Of a DNA stretch of 64,000 nucleotides, positions 37,196 through 48,154 are shown piece by piece. The position numbers and the translations under genes were made by a program. Below the pieces are notes generated by a model. The model made no database searches. It saw nothing but the letters and a program-made list of their open reading frames with translations, and was not told where the DNA came from. The first letter of the stretch is position 1. Each line of letters begins with the position of its first letter. Source of the DNA: Hirudinaria manillensis (taxonomy: Eukaryota > Annelida > Clitellata > Hirudinida > Hirudinidae); assembly GCA_034509925.1 (NCBI GenBank), contig CM067529.1:1914001-1978000 (forward strand). Direction: 5' to 3'.

Positions 37196-39831
37196 ATGTT
37201 GAATGACTTTAATGAAATGTTTGAAATTACTTCTATGTCAAGTATCAATGTACAGCCCAGTGGAAATATGAACAAATCCCTGAAAGACATGTCTGCCTCT
37301 AGAGCTTCTCTATCCATTTTGGACGAAAGACCTCCTTCTGACAGCTCAGGCAGTCATCTTCTGACCCCGAAAAGTGGCAGTGACAGTTTCAACAGAACAA
37401 AATCAATCGAGAGTTTATTGGTACGCAAGTATTTGTAAAGTTATTTGCTGATAAAGCTATATAATTCTGATGTAATAACGTTCATTGTTTCTTTGAGTAA
37501 GCAGTCTCTCAAATCTTTGTTACTTATGAACGCCTACTGAAATACAGTAGTTGAATTTAAAATATTCAAAGTACTCTTTCACCTGCTTTGTTCTTGACTC
37601 TGCTTGAAATCACCAGCATGTAATGGCTATGTGTATGGCCAGAGTATGTGTGACGGTTTTATACTGATAAACTTCAATATTTGACAATAATTATCTCGCA
37701 GGTATATTTTATTTTTTTGTGATGCATGCTAGTTTTCACGAATTTCACGCAAGTTTTATTTTATCTATAAAGTATCTTTTAAAAAATCCGAGGGAGTTTC
37801 TCTACTTTCTTTTAAATTTAAATCTCATTATACTACATATTCCTTCTTATAAGAGTTCAGGACATAGTGACACAGGTGTTAACCATTCCGCAAAAAGTCC
37901 TCCGACTAACTCTTTCTTCTTGGAGTTCCTGCAATGTTTGGGCAACCACAAAGAAGATATAAACACGTGGACGTCCAGGGTGATTCCAAAAAAAGCAGAT
38001 TCTTTGAAGAACAACAAACCTGCTGTTCTGTCTGCTCTGTTCGATGAAGTCACGATGGTTAAGCAGGCGAGGTGTGATATTCGGGAGGAACAAAGGCAAA
38101 AAGAAATGGTGGACATTTTGGTACCGTTTCTTGAGGTAATATTGTGATCTTTATTTTTTCCTGTTTTAAAAAATTGCTACAAATGATACTCACGGTTTCG
38201 GTTTCATTCTGATCGTCGTGTTTGATTTTACCATTTTCTATATTTTGGCACTTTTTGATAAAACAGCAAAAGTTTCCCCTACGAGTTTCGGAGATAATAT
38301 TATTGGGCTCTTTCGGAAGTGCAACAACTACGGGAACAAGAAGTGATGTGGATCTTGTCATAGTCAGTGCAGGTGGTGTATGATTTGCATTCCAGTCTGA
38401 AACTAGTTATTCTGATTCTCTGAAATGTGTTCTGCACAAATGGAAAACCCATGTTGCGTTGGCCTCCATTCCTATGTTATCATTTTTATCATTGATAAAA
38501 AAATTAGTTATTCTATTTATAAGTCGTATTTATAAGTAGTATATGGAATATTAATAGAAAAGTTTAGCATAAAAAATTCTCACGGTCTTAGATTCAGTGA
38601 GAAACTCGTTATTTGAATCACTACCCGAATCGCATTACAACTCCTACAGAATTTTCTAAATTTCGATCATGGTTATCGACATATTGTAAAATTTGTAAAA
38701 ACATTACCAATTAAATCGCATAAAGTAATCGGATATCGTAAGATCCATATAATCCTACAACAATTATAATAATTAATTTAATGAATACCAACAGATCTAC
38801 CAACGGAAAATCATAAATCGTGGGTCATACCTCTCCTACAAACCTTGAGGAAACTTCTGGAACAGGCCTCTATTTTTGAGGCATCCATTTCCTCTCTCAA
38901 TTGCACCTCCTTTTCCACCACAAAGTCATCCCTCCAGTTTACATGTGACGACTTCTTGGATGTTGATATTTGGATAAGTCACGATTGGTCGAACGTCGAC
39001 GACTCAAGAAATGGAAACGGCCGAAACCATAACGACAAATCCGGTCTCCTTTTCGAGTTGACGGGACAATACCCACATGATTACCGTTTCTTTGAAATGT
39101 GTTCTGCACAAATGAAAGTGATGTTCTTCAATGAATTGTCCCTTCAGGTAATTCACTCTATGGATGTGTTCGAATACTAAATACTGTTGTCTTGATTTCT
39201 TTTGATTTCAGACGAAAGAATATATCAAAGTTGTAAAAAACTGGAGAAATGCAGTAAGGTGGACAAAATTCGAATACCGTCCAGATAGTTATTTAATTTC
39301 TCTACTAGTCATCAAAGCTACCCAGGATATTAACGAGTCGGTTTTTCTTCGTTAAAGAATTCCTAGTAAAGATAATAAAAATTAACGACTATTTATTCGA
39401 TCCTAGAAGTAACCTCATAGGCGTATTGCAAAGGATCTACCAGTATCTCAAAGAGCCAGAGTTAAGGTAACTTGATCCCGAATATCAGCAAATCTGCATA
39501 ATTCTTTTAAATATTCATATTTTCCGCTAAGTGATACTTATTAACAACAATAATTACTAATATTAACTAGCATGGCATAAGCAAGATGAACGTCATAATA
39601 GTTATGAATAATTTTATCATAAAATTTAAAACGATTTTTTTTTGTCGAAGGATTGTATGGGATAAATTCTACGACCGCGAAGTAATAGAAAAATTCGAAT
39701 TTGAACCCCCAACGCCTCTTGTACAGGATCCAACCAACCCTGCAATTAATGTCGCCAGTAGGTTGAAGTATTGGGGACAATTCAGAGGAGAATATAGGAA
39801 TTGGATGAATTTTCTGAAAATTACGACTTAA
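37196..39831 (+). CDS. OAS-family nucleotidyltransferase
   Basis: Exons 37196 (or 37256)-37420, 37854-38135, 38267-38372, 38795-39147, 39212-39340, 39372-39466, 39651-39831, all in matching phase; ~456 residues from the ATG at 37196. The nucleotidyltransferase core has the GS...DxD motif (GSFGSATTTGTRSDVDLV) with two metal-binding Asp, and a third acidic strand in CDDFLDVDIWISHDW. The OAS C-terminal helical domain follows: TKEYIKVVKNWRN, YRPDSYLISLLVIKATQ, and the diagnostic end PPTPLVQDPTNPAINVASR with a following W. OAS enzymes make 2'-5' oligoadenylate when activated by double-stranded RNA in antiviral defence; invertebrate members are less studied. The N-terminal Ser-rich ~75 residues are atypical. 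Ligand and product cannot be told from sequence. Confidence 0.85.
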
Positions 39832-40560
39832 AACAGTAGACTTACTAATAAATGGTCTTGTCATTTTACAAGTTCACACCATCGCAATAGAACCTAAATA
39901 AGTTGTCGACACTAACAAATCATATATATCTGTAACTGAACGATCTCAAACAATAAATTTATTGTACCATTTGATTTTTGAGAGTCAAAACAACTTCACA
40001 AAGTAACTTCTATGTATGTATAGTGTTTGGATTGCGATGACTACAATTTATGAGGACCGGACCTTCAAATTTTTCTGCTTAGAATCCCCAAGATATGCAA
40101 GGCATGCTACGGTTTTAACCGAGATTAATTTCTGTCCATTAACTTCATGTCGTATTGTTAAGAAATAATACTTATAATGCCTTCTGAATTAAATTTTGAG
40201 CTCAATACCTTTGCTTTTTAAATATAGCCATAGGATAATTTTGATCAATTGTTTTGCTTTTATAATGGAATAAACTTCCAGAAATATCCATAATAGTGAA
40301 ATTCCCGACTTTTCAAGTCCATGGAATTACAGATAAAGTGATCGATTAAATATATTTAATAAATGTTTTTAAAAAATCTATTGAAAATTTTAACAAATTA
40401 CGACATAAACATTAGCAAACTTTTAAAAATTTAAAAGTGAGGACGTTACGTTGGGTTTCGGGTCTTTGGTAGTTTTGCTGTACGAGCTTTATTTGTGTTG
40501 GCTGGTCTTCCGTTGACGATTGGTTCTTTCTTCTCTCACTATTATTTTTCGCCATTAATT
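39832..40560. other. Intergenic region and PSMD3 promoter
   Basis: No gene seen. It carries the 3' end of the OAS-like gene (AATAAA-like signal near 39952) and the 5' leader of PSMD3. An in-frame extension of PSMD3 exists upstream of its ATG, but only through non-ATG codons. Confidence 0.6.
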
Positions 40561-43385
40561 ATGACGAAAGAAGATATCAAGGATGTTGAAATGAAGGATG
40601 CTGAAAACAAGGATGAGGTTTCGGAAGGGTCAAAGAAAGACGTTGATTCCCTGGTTTTGGAAGGTGCACAGTCATTCACATCAATTCTGGAATTTACAAG
40701 TCACTTCACACTGACTTATGCATAGTAACCTCTATAACAACCAATGGATCACATGATAGCAATATTTTTAGAATTTTCTGCAGAATAAGGGCCAAACTTT
40801 CTGCTTTATTTGCTCCATTAGTGATGTTTTAGGAGAAACATACAATATTTCTCTGTTGCTGCCACCTACTTTTAAATGCTTGTGATCATCTTGCATGGCC
40901 TGTATTCTTGTAACAATTAAGCTAGGATGTTACATAAAGTGAAAGCAAATTATTAAAATGCTACAATTTTAGGCTAGAATAATGTGCTTCCAAACTTGCT
41001 GCTAAAGTTTGGACTATGTAGTGTGTCCTGAAACTTCATAAATGGCTACTCTGGCATTGATTGCATTGTTGATTATAAATGATGTTTTGGAACATATTTT
41101 GGATGATATAATTCTGAAATCAGTGAATAATCCCGTGTTCATCTTACATTCATCTCATTCTTTTCATTCCAGACCTCAAACAGTATGTCCGCCTCATTGA
41201 GAAGGCAGTGAGTATGAAGGAGCCGAGATTCATGTCCAGGACTCTCAGAGCCCTTGTCACACTGAGGAAGAGGCTAACTTCAAGCATCCTGCGGAAGGCT
41301 GTAATTGGTTATTTCCTACCAGCGGGTCCCAATTCTGGGAAATGTCCATTGTTGGAATTTCTCGAGGAGGTAGGATTACAATTATCCTTTGTTTTGTTAT
41401 TAATTCAGTAATCGAGAAATTATAATATTTTATCAAGCCCATGGATGGCTTTGAAAAGAGTCAGACTTTTAGGCCAAGGACTGGAAAAGCAGCTTCTGGT
41501 CCTCTTTTGATAGAGACTGATGTTTACTTACATCTTCTTGTTCTCATCTTTCTTCTTGACCAGGAGAAATACAGATGTGTAAGTGTTTTTTATAATCCTT
41601 ATTTTCTACTTCATGACTTTAATGGATATCGATATTTTTAAAGGCTTTGGAATGTGCTAATCAACTGATGGATAAAATAAGTACTCAGAATAGAAGGACA
41701 CTTGATATGCTGGCTTCAAAATGTTACTTTTATTATGCAAGAGCCTATGAAGTGACCAATCAGTTGGACAAAATTCGAAGGTAATGATTGAAAATTGTTT
41801 GGCTACTCAGAATTTAGCTGTAAATCCATTCATTTTTCTTATTAAGCACCCTACATGCTCGTCTCTGTACGTCCACCCTGAAGTCAGATTTTGAGGGTCA
41901 GGCCACCCTCCTCAATCTTCTCCTGAGGAACTACTTGCATTACAATCTCTATGATCAAGCTGCCAAACTTATTGCCAAGATCAGCTTCCCTGAGACTGCC
42001 TCCAATAATGAATGGGCTAGATTTCTCTATTACACAGGTACAAACTTTAACATAAACATGGGCATTTTAATTTATCTAGTAGCTATTAGTAGTTTGAGAT
42101 TTCAGACAGTTCACATTTACAGTTTGTCTTTTAGTCATTTGTCTGCAACATTGCATTTGCATGGAAAATTATTGTATAATGTTACCATCAGTACTTGCAG
42201 TCCTTTGTGGCTTTATTGGTAAATGTGATTATGTTTCAGGTTGCATAAAGGCTATCCAGTTGGATTATTCATCTGCACATAGGGATCTCATGCAAGCTCT
42301 GAGGAAGGCACCTCAGCATACTGCTGTTGGCTTCAAACAAATTGTAAGACTTTGCATTTACTCATGGCAATTGATGTAATGTTTCCAATTAGTAATGAAT
42401 TTTGTTAATCTAGGTCCAAAAATTTGCCATCACTGTGGAACTTCTCCTTGGTGATATTCCTGACAAGGCAATTTTCAGGCAACCCTCTCTGAGGAAAACT
42501 CTTCAGCCATACTTTCAGTTGACTCAAGGTTCTAATTTTTTTAATAATCCTTGACTGTAATGAAGTCGCATTAGAAAATGGACACATGTTTATATTTAAG
42601 GTGTTTTTTAACATTAATGAATCAATTAATTAATTATGTAATTACTTAAATGCAGCTGTTCGTACTGGAAATTTGGCTAACTTCAACCAGGTGCTTGAGA
42701 AATTCAAGAACAATTTTGAGCAGGATGGAACATATACTCTGATAGTGAGGTTGAGACACAATGTCATCAAGACTGGAGTCAGGATTATCAGTCAGTCTTA
42801 TTCTCGCATATCACTTGCTGATATTGCCAAGAAACTGCTCCTTGGCAGTTCAGAAGATGCAGAGTTTATTGTTGCTAAGGTCTTTAACTTATTATTATTA
42901 ATTACAAGAATTTGATTCTTTAAAAGTTGACAAATAGCTGTACCTAACCATGCTCGTGTTCATTTGCAGGCAATCCGTGATGGTGTAATAGAGGCAACGA
43001 TTGATCACGACAAACGATACATGCAGTCCAAAGAAAATCCGGATGTTTACAGCACTAAGGAGCCAATGGGTGCTTTGCATCAAAGAATAACTTTCTGCTT
43101 AAACATTCACAACCAGTCTGTCAAAGTATGTTTCCTTTTGTTGTGACATAAATCATCAGGTGATTATTTTATTCCAAATAACTTTGTAGGCCATGAGATT
43201 TCCACCTAAATCATACAACAAAGATTTGGAGACAGCTGAGGTTAGTTTGGCTTAACAGCAGATTTATGAGCCTATACTTATACTATAAAATACCTATTTA
43301 CATTTAATAGGAGAGACGTGAAAGAGAGCAACAAGAGCTTGAGAGTGCTAAAGAAATCGCTGAAGAAGAATTTGATGATTTCTAG
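40561..43385 (+). CDS. PSMD3: PSMD3/Rpn3, 26S proteasome lid subunit
   Basis: Eleven exons: 40561-40663, 41173-41369, 41438-41578, 41644-41780, 41847-42037, 42240-42343, 42414-42528, 42656-42879, 42970-43125, 43190-43240, 43311-43385; 1494 nt, 497 residues, phases all agreeing. It is a structural PCI-domain subunit of the 19S regulatory-particle lid. An acidic/lysine N-terminus ([19 protein letters not shown]) is followed by [46 protein letters not shown]-like helices ([35 protein letters not shown]), the PCI domain (about 41-42.9 kb exons: [34 protein letters not shown]) and a charged tail ending FDDF. It is slightly shorter than the human protein (534) because the N-terminus is shorter. The next gene begins 408 bp downstream on the same strand. 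Confidence 0.96.
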
Positions 43386-43792
43386 ACAAATATCACATTT
43401 CTTTTGATAATTCAAACCACTGAGGATTAATTTGCTTGTTAAGAATAAACGTTGGTGCAAAATGAGTAGAATTGTACTTTAATTTCATCGTCTGGCGATT
43501 CGGGTGAGATGGTCGCTAACTTGGCTAGGCTGCTTTGTCTTCGGGCGTAAGGGGAAATTTTTGTATTTTATTGGTGATAGGTCCTTTAACATTGATTAAT
43601 TTTAGGATTTGTTATTGAAATCAAATTTAATATGTAAATATAATATCAAGTTTTGACAAGGTCAAAACAAAATTATTTATTAAGCGCCCTGTAAATCAGC
43701 TGTTGCAACATAGGTCGAGGTTGTGTTTGTGTCATAAGTGAAGCCGTAAATAGTTAAATAGAATCGGCGGTTTTATTTGCTGTGGTGGGAAG

Positions 43793-44602
43793 ATGGGTCT
43801 CCTTGATATCGAGGCGTTGGATAAGAGTGCTGGTGGCTTAAGTCTTAAAATTTCGAATTTAGACCAATCCGGAGTTTTGAACGATAAGTGTATAAAGCAA
43901 ACTTTTCGAAAGAGAAAAAACTTCAAAAGATCTCAACATCATTTCATTCCCAGAGAAAGCAGAAGAAGCCTTCCAGGAAGGAGACCTGCTAGGAGAAGGG
44001 AAAATTTGCAATTTCTACTGTCTTTGGTCGATGGTTATGAATTTGATGAAACTGCAAGCGTCGATTTATGCGATTTGATTGATCAGACTGCATCAGCTTT
44101 TACTCAATTATTTTTAGAGGACGAAAAAATGGCAGCATGGCAAGCCTTTGCTGGTTCAAACGAAGATCAGCAAAATGAATTTCTAATGAATGTTTCAGGT
44201 CCCCAGATTGATAAAAATAACTGGTTGAATTTTCAGACTGTTGAACGTTTGCCTAATGGTGAGCCCAATTGTTTTAAACAGTGCCAGTGTGCATTCTCTA
44301 AAATCAGCTGCAAACTCAAGCACTTCTTAAGTCGCAAGCATGTTCCAAAAGGGGACCTGTCCAAGATTGAGGAAGATCTGATAGCATTCTTTGTTACAAC
44401 TCCCAATTCAATATACAAAGCTAATCTGCCTTGCAGCTTCCAAAGATTGCTCACTCATGCTGTGAGCCAATACTTGGATTTAGAGGCTAAGACATTCAGC
44501 CATACTCAGGGATCTAAAGAAATTCGGGTTGAGACAAAAAGCCAGGGATTCAAACACCCAGGCATGATGCTTGTCGACTATCTGGACCTTGTCAAGTTAT
44601 AA
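43793..44602 (+). CDS. R3HDM4: R3H domain-containing protein 4-like
   Basis: Single-exon frame of 269 codons. A conserved N-terminal basic region (FKRSQHHFIPRESRRSL and PARRRENLQFLLSLV) is followed by a helical middle and a C-terminal R3H-type segment (EDLIAFFVTTPNSIYKAN then LPCSFQRLLTHAVSQYLDL). R3H domains bind single-stranded nucleic acid. This arrangement matches animal R3HDM4, whose function is poorly known and which is probably nuclear. The canonical Arg-x3-His is less clear here (SFQRLLTHAVSQY gives R-x3-H). The first ATG was used. An AATAAA motif follows at about 44873. Confidence 0.8.
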   Translation: MGLLDIEALDKSAGGLSLKISNLDQSGVLNDKCIKQTFRKRKNFKRSQHHFIPRESRRSLPGRRPARRRENLQFLLSLVDGYEFDETASVDLCDLIDQTASAFTQLFLEDEKMAAWQAFAGSNEDQQNEFLMNVSGPQIDKNNWLNFQTVERLPNGEPNCFKQCQCAFSKISCKLKHFLSRKHVPKGDLSKIEEDLIAFFVTTPNSIYKANLPCSFQRLLTHAVSQYLDLEAKTFSHTQGSKEIRVETKSQGFKHPGMMLVDYLDLVKL

Positions 44603-46050
44603 TGAAGGATTATTTAAAATTGCCTTTTGGTTGTGAATACTGTTTTGCACGACATTTTAGAATTTGTTTGCTTTTGTTGGTGTCTGTCATTGACTCATAT
44701 CCCCTAGCTGTTTTGACATGTAGATTTTTAAGACTTTATTCAAGTTTCTTGAAAGCACAACATTCTTTTGGCTGAGGTGATGTAGCAATTTTTATTATAA
44801 AACATAAATGAACTATAAGATGGCAGTCTGCATTTGTGTAACTTTTATTACAGCTGCAATGGTAAAATCATGAAATAAAATAAAAGGCAACTCAGTTTAA
44901 TATCAAGATGTGATGTTTGAGGTGGCGACCAAACAGTTGTATATTTCCAGCGATAAACGGAACTTTACAGCTTTATGCGGAGGTTTTAGCAACCATAATC
45001 CTCGCAGAGGACGGTTGTCGTCAGCATTTCCGAGATTTTTTCTTTCGTCCGCATTTGGCTCGACGTTTACTCTTTCGCTTGCCACAAGCGCTCCTCTCCC
45101 TTGCATAAGACTTCATACTTGACTTCCTTGTGCTGCAGATCGATTCACGATGTGCAGATTTCCTGGGGCAGCTCGCACCCCCACCCATATTTTGGCAAGT
45201 TATCCTTTAATATTGAGTTTGTTTCGCCAATATTACAACGAAAAGGAGTTGTTACTATAAATGGCCCGAATGCTGTTTTCCAATTTATAGCGATCCGAAA
45301 GAATCGAACCAATGGTGAACCGGTAAGGATTATGACATAATAAAAAATGGCTCGCTCTTTGCGTCACTGGCCACAATAGACATTAAACGTGAATCCTGAA
45401 CATTTAAAAAAAATAAAAGATATATTTGATTAAGTACTAACGGACAACTTTCAAATAAGGAGATATGATGGTGAAATGTTTCTTATAGCATGTTGAAGTT
45501 AACGTCTATTGCGCCCAAATGGAGGTTGTATAACAAATACGAAAAAATGCACCAATGTACCAAATTACTCAGAAATTTGAGACAGACAAATTTATGTTGA
45601 ATTCTAAAGTTCGCTGGAATCAAATCTTACGCTCGACATCACAAACGAAGAAAAATCTATTCGTGACCTAGTCAAAATTTGGCAGGCAGCTGTTCGCTTT
45701 ATTCTTAAATTTGGAACTAGCTTATAAAAACGTTACTGTAAGAGCACCGTCTGACATAACTTGATATTTTTGATGCTTAATTCGATTTTGATCATAGATC
45801 CCGCAAAATGCAAAATATGAGACGGAGCAGAGGATGGGGCTGCTTTAAACCGCTTACGGCGTTTCTAAAAATTTATTATAAAATACCATTTTTTCCGAAT
45901 AAAAAAAAATCACGCAATGAAAAATCGATTTCACGAACTGATCATATGAGGTGGCAAGTTTAAGTGACCTCGAGTATCTCATGAGTGGTGTGACAATTTT
46001 CGGCCAGAGGTTGGCTGCTGTCCTCATTTCGTTAGCAAACAAGACGGAAC
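44603..46050. other. Intergenic region without a supported gene
   Basis: 1.4 kb between R3HDM4 and the reductase gene. Overlapping short frames on both strands around 44903-45340 show no recognisable domain. This part has more CG dinucleotides than its surroundings and may include promoter sequence. No RNA gene was identified. Confidence 0.5.
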
Positions 46051-47852
46051 ATGGATGCCAAGGTGGCAATCGTAACTGGGGCCACATCGTAACATTATTT
46101 TTTAATATTTTAATTGTATTACTTGTGATGAATAAGTTTTTTATTTGAATTGAATCCAGTGGAGTCGGATTGAGTCTGGTAAAGCAACTTCTGAGGGAAA
46201 CAAATTTGCATATTTGCATGGTGTGTCGAAACAAAGTAAAAGCTTATCAAATAATTAGGAGCTTGAATTGTGAATTTCCAGAGAAAAGGACTGATTTGGT
46301 GGTATGTGATATTGCCAAGCCATATTCAACAATTAATGCAGCAAGGGAAATAAAAGAAAAGTCGGGAAATAACTTTTTTTAAAGTTAATTTTACAGTCGA
46401 TGACAATTATGTTATTACTTATCTGTTTAGATATAAGAACATCAGTCATATATTCTGCAATGCAGGAGTGATGTCACAAGCTATTATTGACTGGAAGTAC
46501 CTGGTGAAAACAATGTTTTCAAGGTAAATTTATAAAGTTTCTACTTTAGCTTTTGTGATCAGAAATTTTTGTTTTTATATCCAATTTTCATATATGTTAG
46601 TTTTTGAATGACTAACTATCAGTAAGCAATATTGCAAGCTTAGTTTAACTTTTACAATATCATTACATTCTACTATTCTATAACTATTAATACAAAGGAA
46701 ATGTGTGGAAATGCTAACTACAGCCCATGGACTTCTGAAACAAATCAACAAAATAAATGAAGATGGCTTGTCTGAGATATTTGCAACCAACATTTTTGGG
46801 CATTGTATTCTGGTAAATCAGCTTTAAGACATAAGACATCAATATCATCTGTTCTGGAACATTTAAGATGTTTTGCAAAGACAGCAAATTGAATCCAATG
46901 TTATTGAAACCATATTGATTGTGTTGAAAGACTTATTTATGCAATTTGGTTGTCACAGTCAGGCTCTCATTTTAATATCCTAATATTTATTAAGTTGACA
47001 GAATTAGAAGCAGAACTTGGACTAAACACCCTTAATGGGAAAACTCAAATTATTTGGACTTCATCTAGGAATGCAAAGAAATCTTCCTTCTCTCTGGATG
47101 ATATCCAACATAAAAATGGGTCCATGATTAAGACTTCAGGTGCATGACGATTTCTATTAATAAATGAATTTGTTATTTTCAGCTTAGAGCCATACAGCTC
47201 CTCCAAGTATGCAATTGATCTTGTCAGCTACCAGATAAACCAAGAATGGAACTATAAAGTTGACTTCTCACATTTATTCATTTTATTAATAAGCAGCAGT
47301 TACCAAACAATGTATTTTCAGGGTATCTTTTCACATACCCTCTGTCCTGGCTTTGTGATGACCAACCTAGCTAATGGGATTTTAGCTTCATGGACTTGGT
47401 ACTTCATTATACCTTTCCTGCTTTTGGTTATTAGTCTACAAAGTGTTTGCCCTTATCATGACTTTCCCATCTTTTGCATATTTTTCCAACATTTCCCAGC
47501 TCCGCATAATCGTGCCAAGCTTGACATTGAATCCCGACATAGCCTGCCATTCTTTGGTAAATTGCTAGTTGTCCTTAAATGTCATGGTTTGTGACATTAA
47601 AGTTTTATAGTTTTGGCTGGCCAACACTGATCCCGTGCAGTTGGATCCAAAAACAAAGTATTACACAATGACAACAATATTTGGGAAAGTCTACACGGAC
47701 CAAAAACCAGTAAATTTTTGATTGACTCACTCATTCACACTAAAAAAAACCCGTCTCGATTCCAGATGCAACTAGACCCAGATTTATCAAAGAAGACCTG
47801 GCACCAGCTGAGGAATATGATTCAGCAATATAATAAGCATGGCTCAATTTAA
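46051..47852 (+). CDS. HSD17B7: HSD17B7-like 3-keto-steroid reductase (SDR family)
   Basis: About nine coding exons from the ATG at 46051 to the stop at 47850-47852. Exon 1 gives MDAKVAIVTGATS; after the first intron GVGLSLVKQLLRE completes the TGxxxGxG cofactor motif (TGATSGVG). Then come HICMVCRN, the CNAGVM motif (NAG), TTAHGLL, FATNIFGHCIL, IIWTSSRNAKKSSFSLDDI, the catalytic YSSSKYA (Y-x3-K), CPGFVMTNLANGIL, a hydrophobic segment (WYFIIPFLLL), and a tail ending QYNKHGSI. The order and spacing follow HSD17B7/ERG27, the NADPH-dependent 3-keto reductase of C4-demethylation in sterol synthesis, at the endoplasmic reticulum. Without a complete sterol pathway the substrate could be a dietary sterol or steroid. 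The donor after REIKEK is a weak GTCGGG. The stop codon overlaps an AATAAA signal. Confidence 0.9.
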
Positions 47853-48154
47853 TAAAGCAATCACCTGTTCCCACATCTACCTACATTAACAATAATATGG
47901 CCTTATTGCTAATTGTTCTATAACTGTTTCAGCCTTTTGAATTCACCATGTTGCCTTAAAATATACAACACTTTATGGTCAAATAAAAATGAAAACTTTT
48001 AATAACTTTGCTTCAAAAACACGAACATTAGACGCAAATACTTAAAAAAGCAGAAACACCAACAATGACCTTAGTTCAACACAAAACTCTTAACATTTTG
48101 AAACATCATTTTTAGGCATCACGAAACTAAAGTGATCCTGGCAAAGGGAAATCC

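Noticed and set aside
44903-45340. Overlapping short frames on both strands
   Set aside because: No recognisable domain, no consistent splice sites, and several frames equally open in CG-richer DNA.
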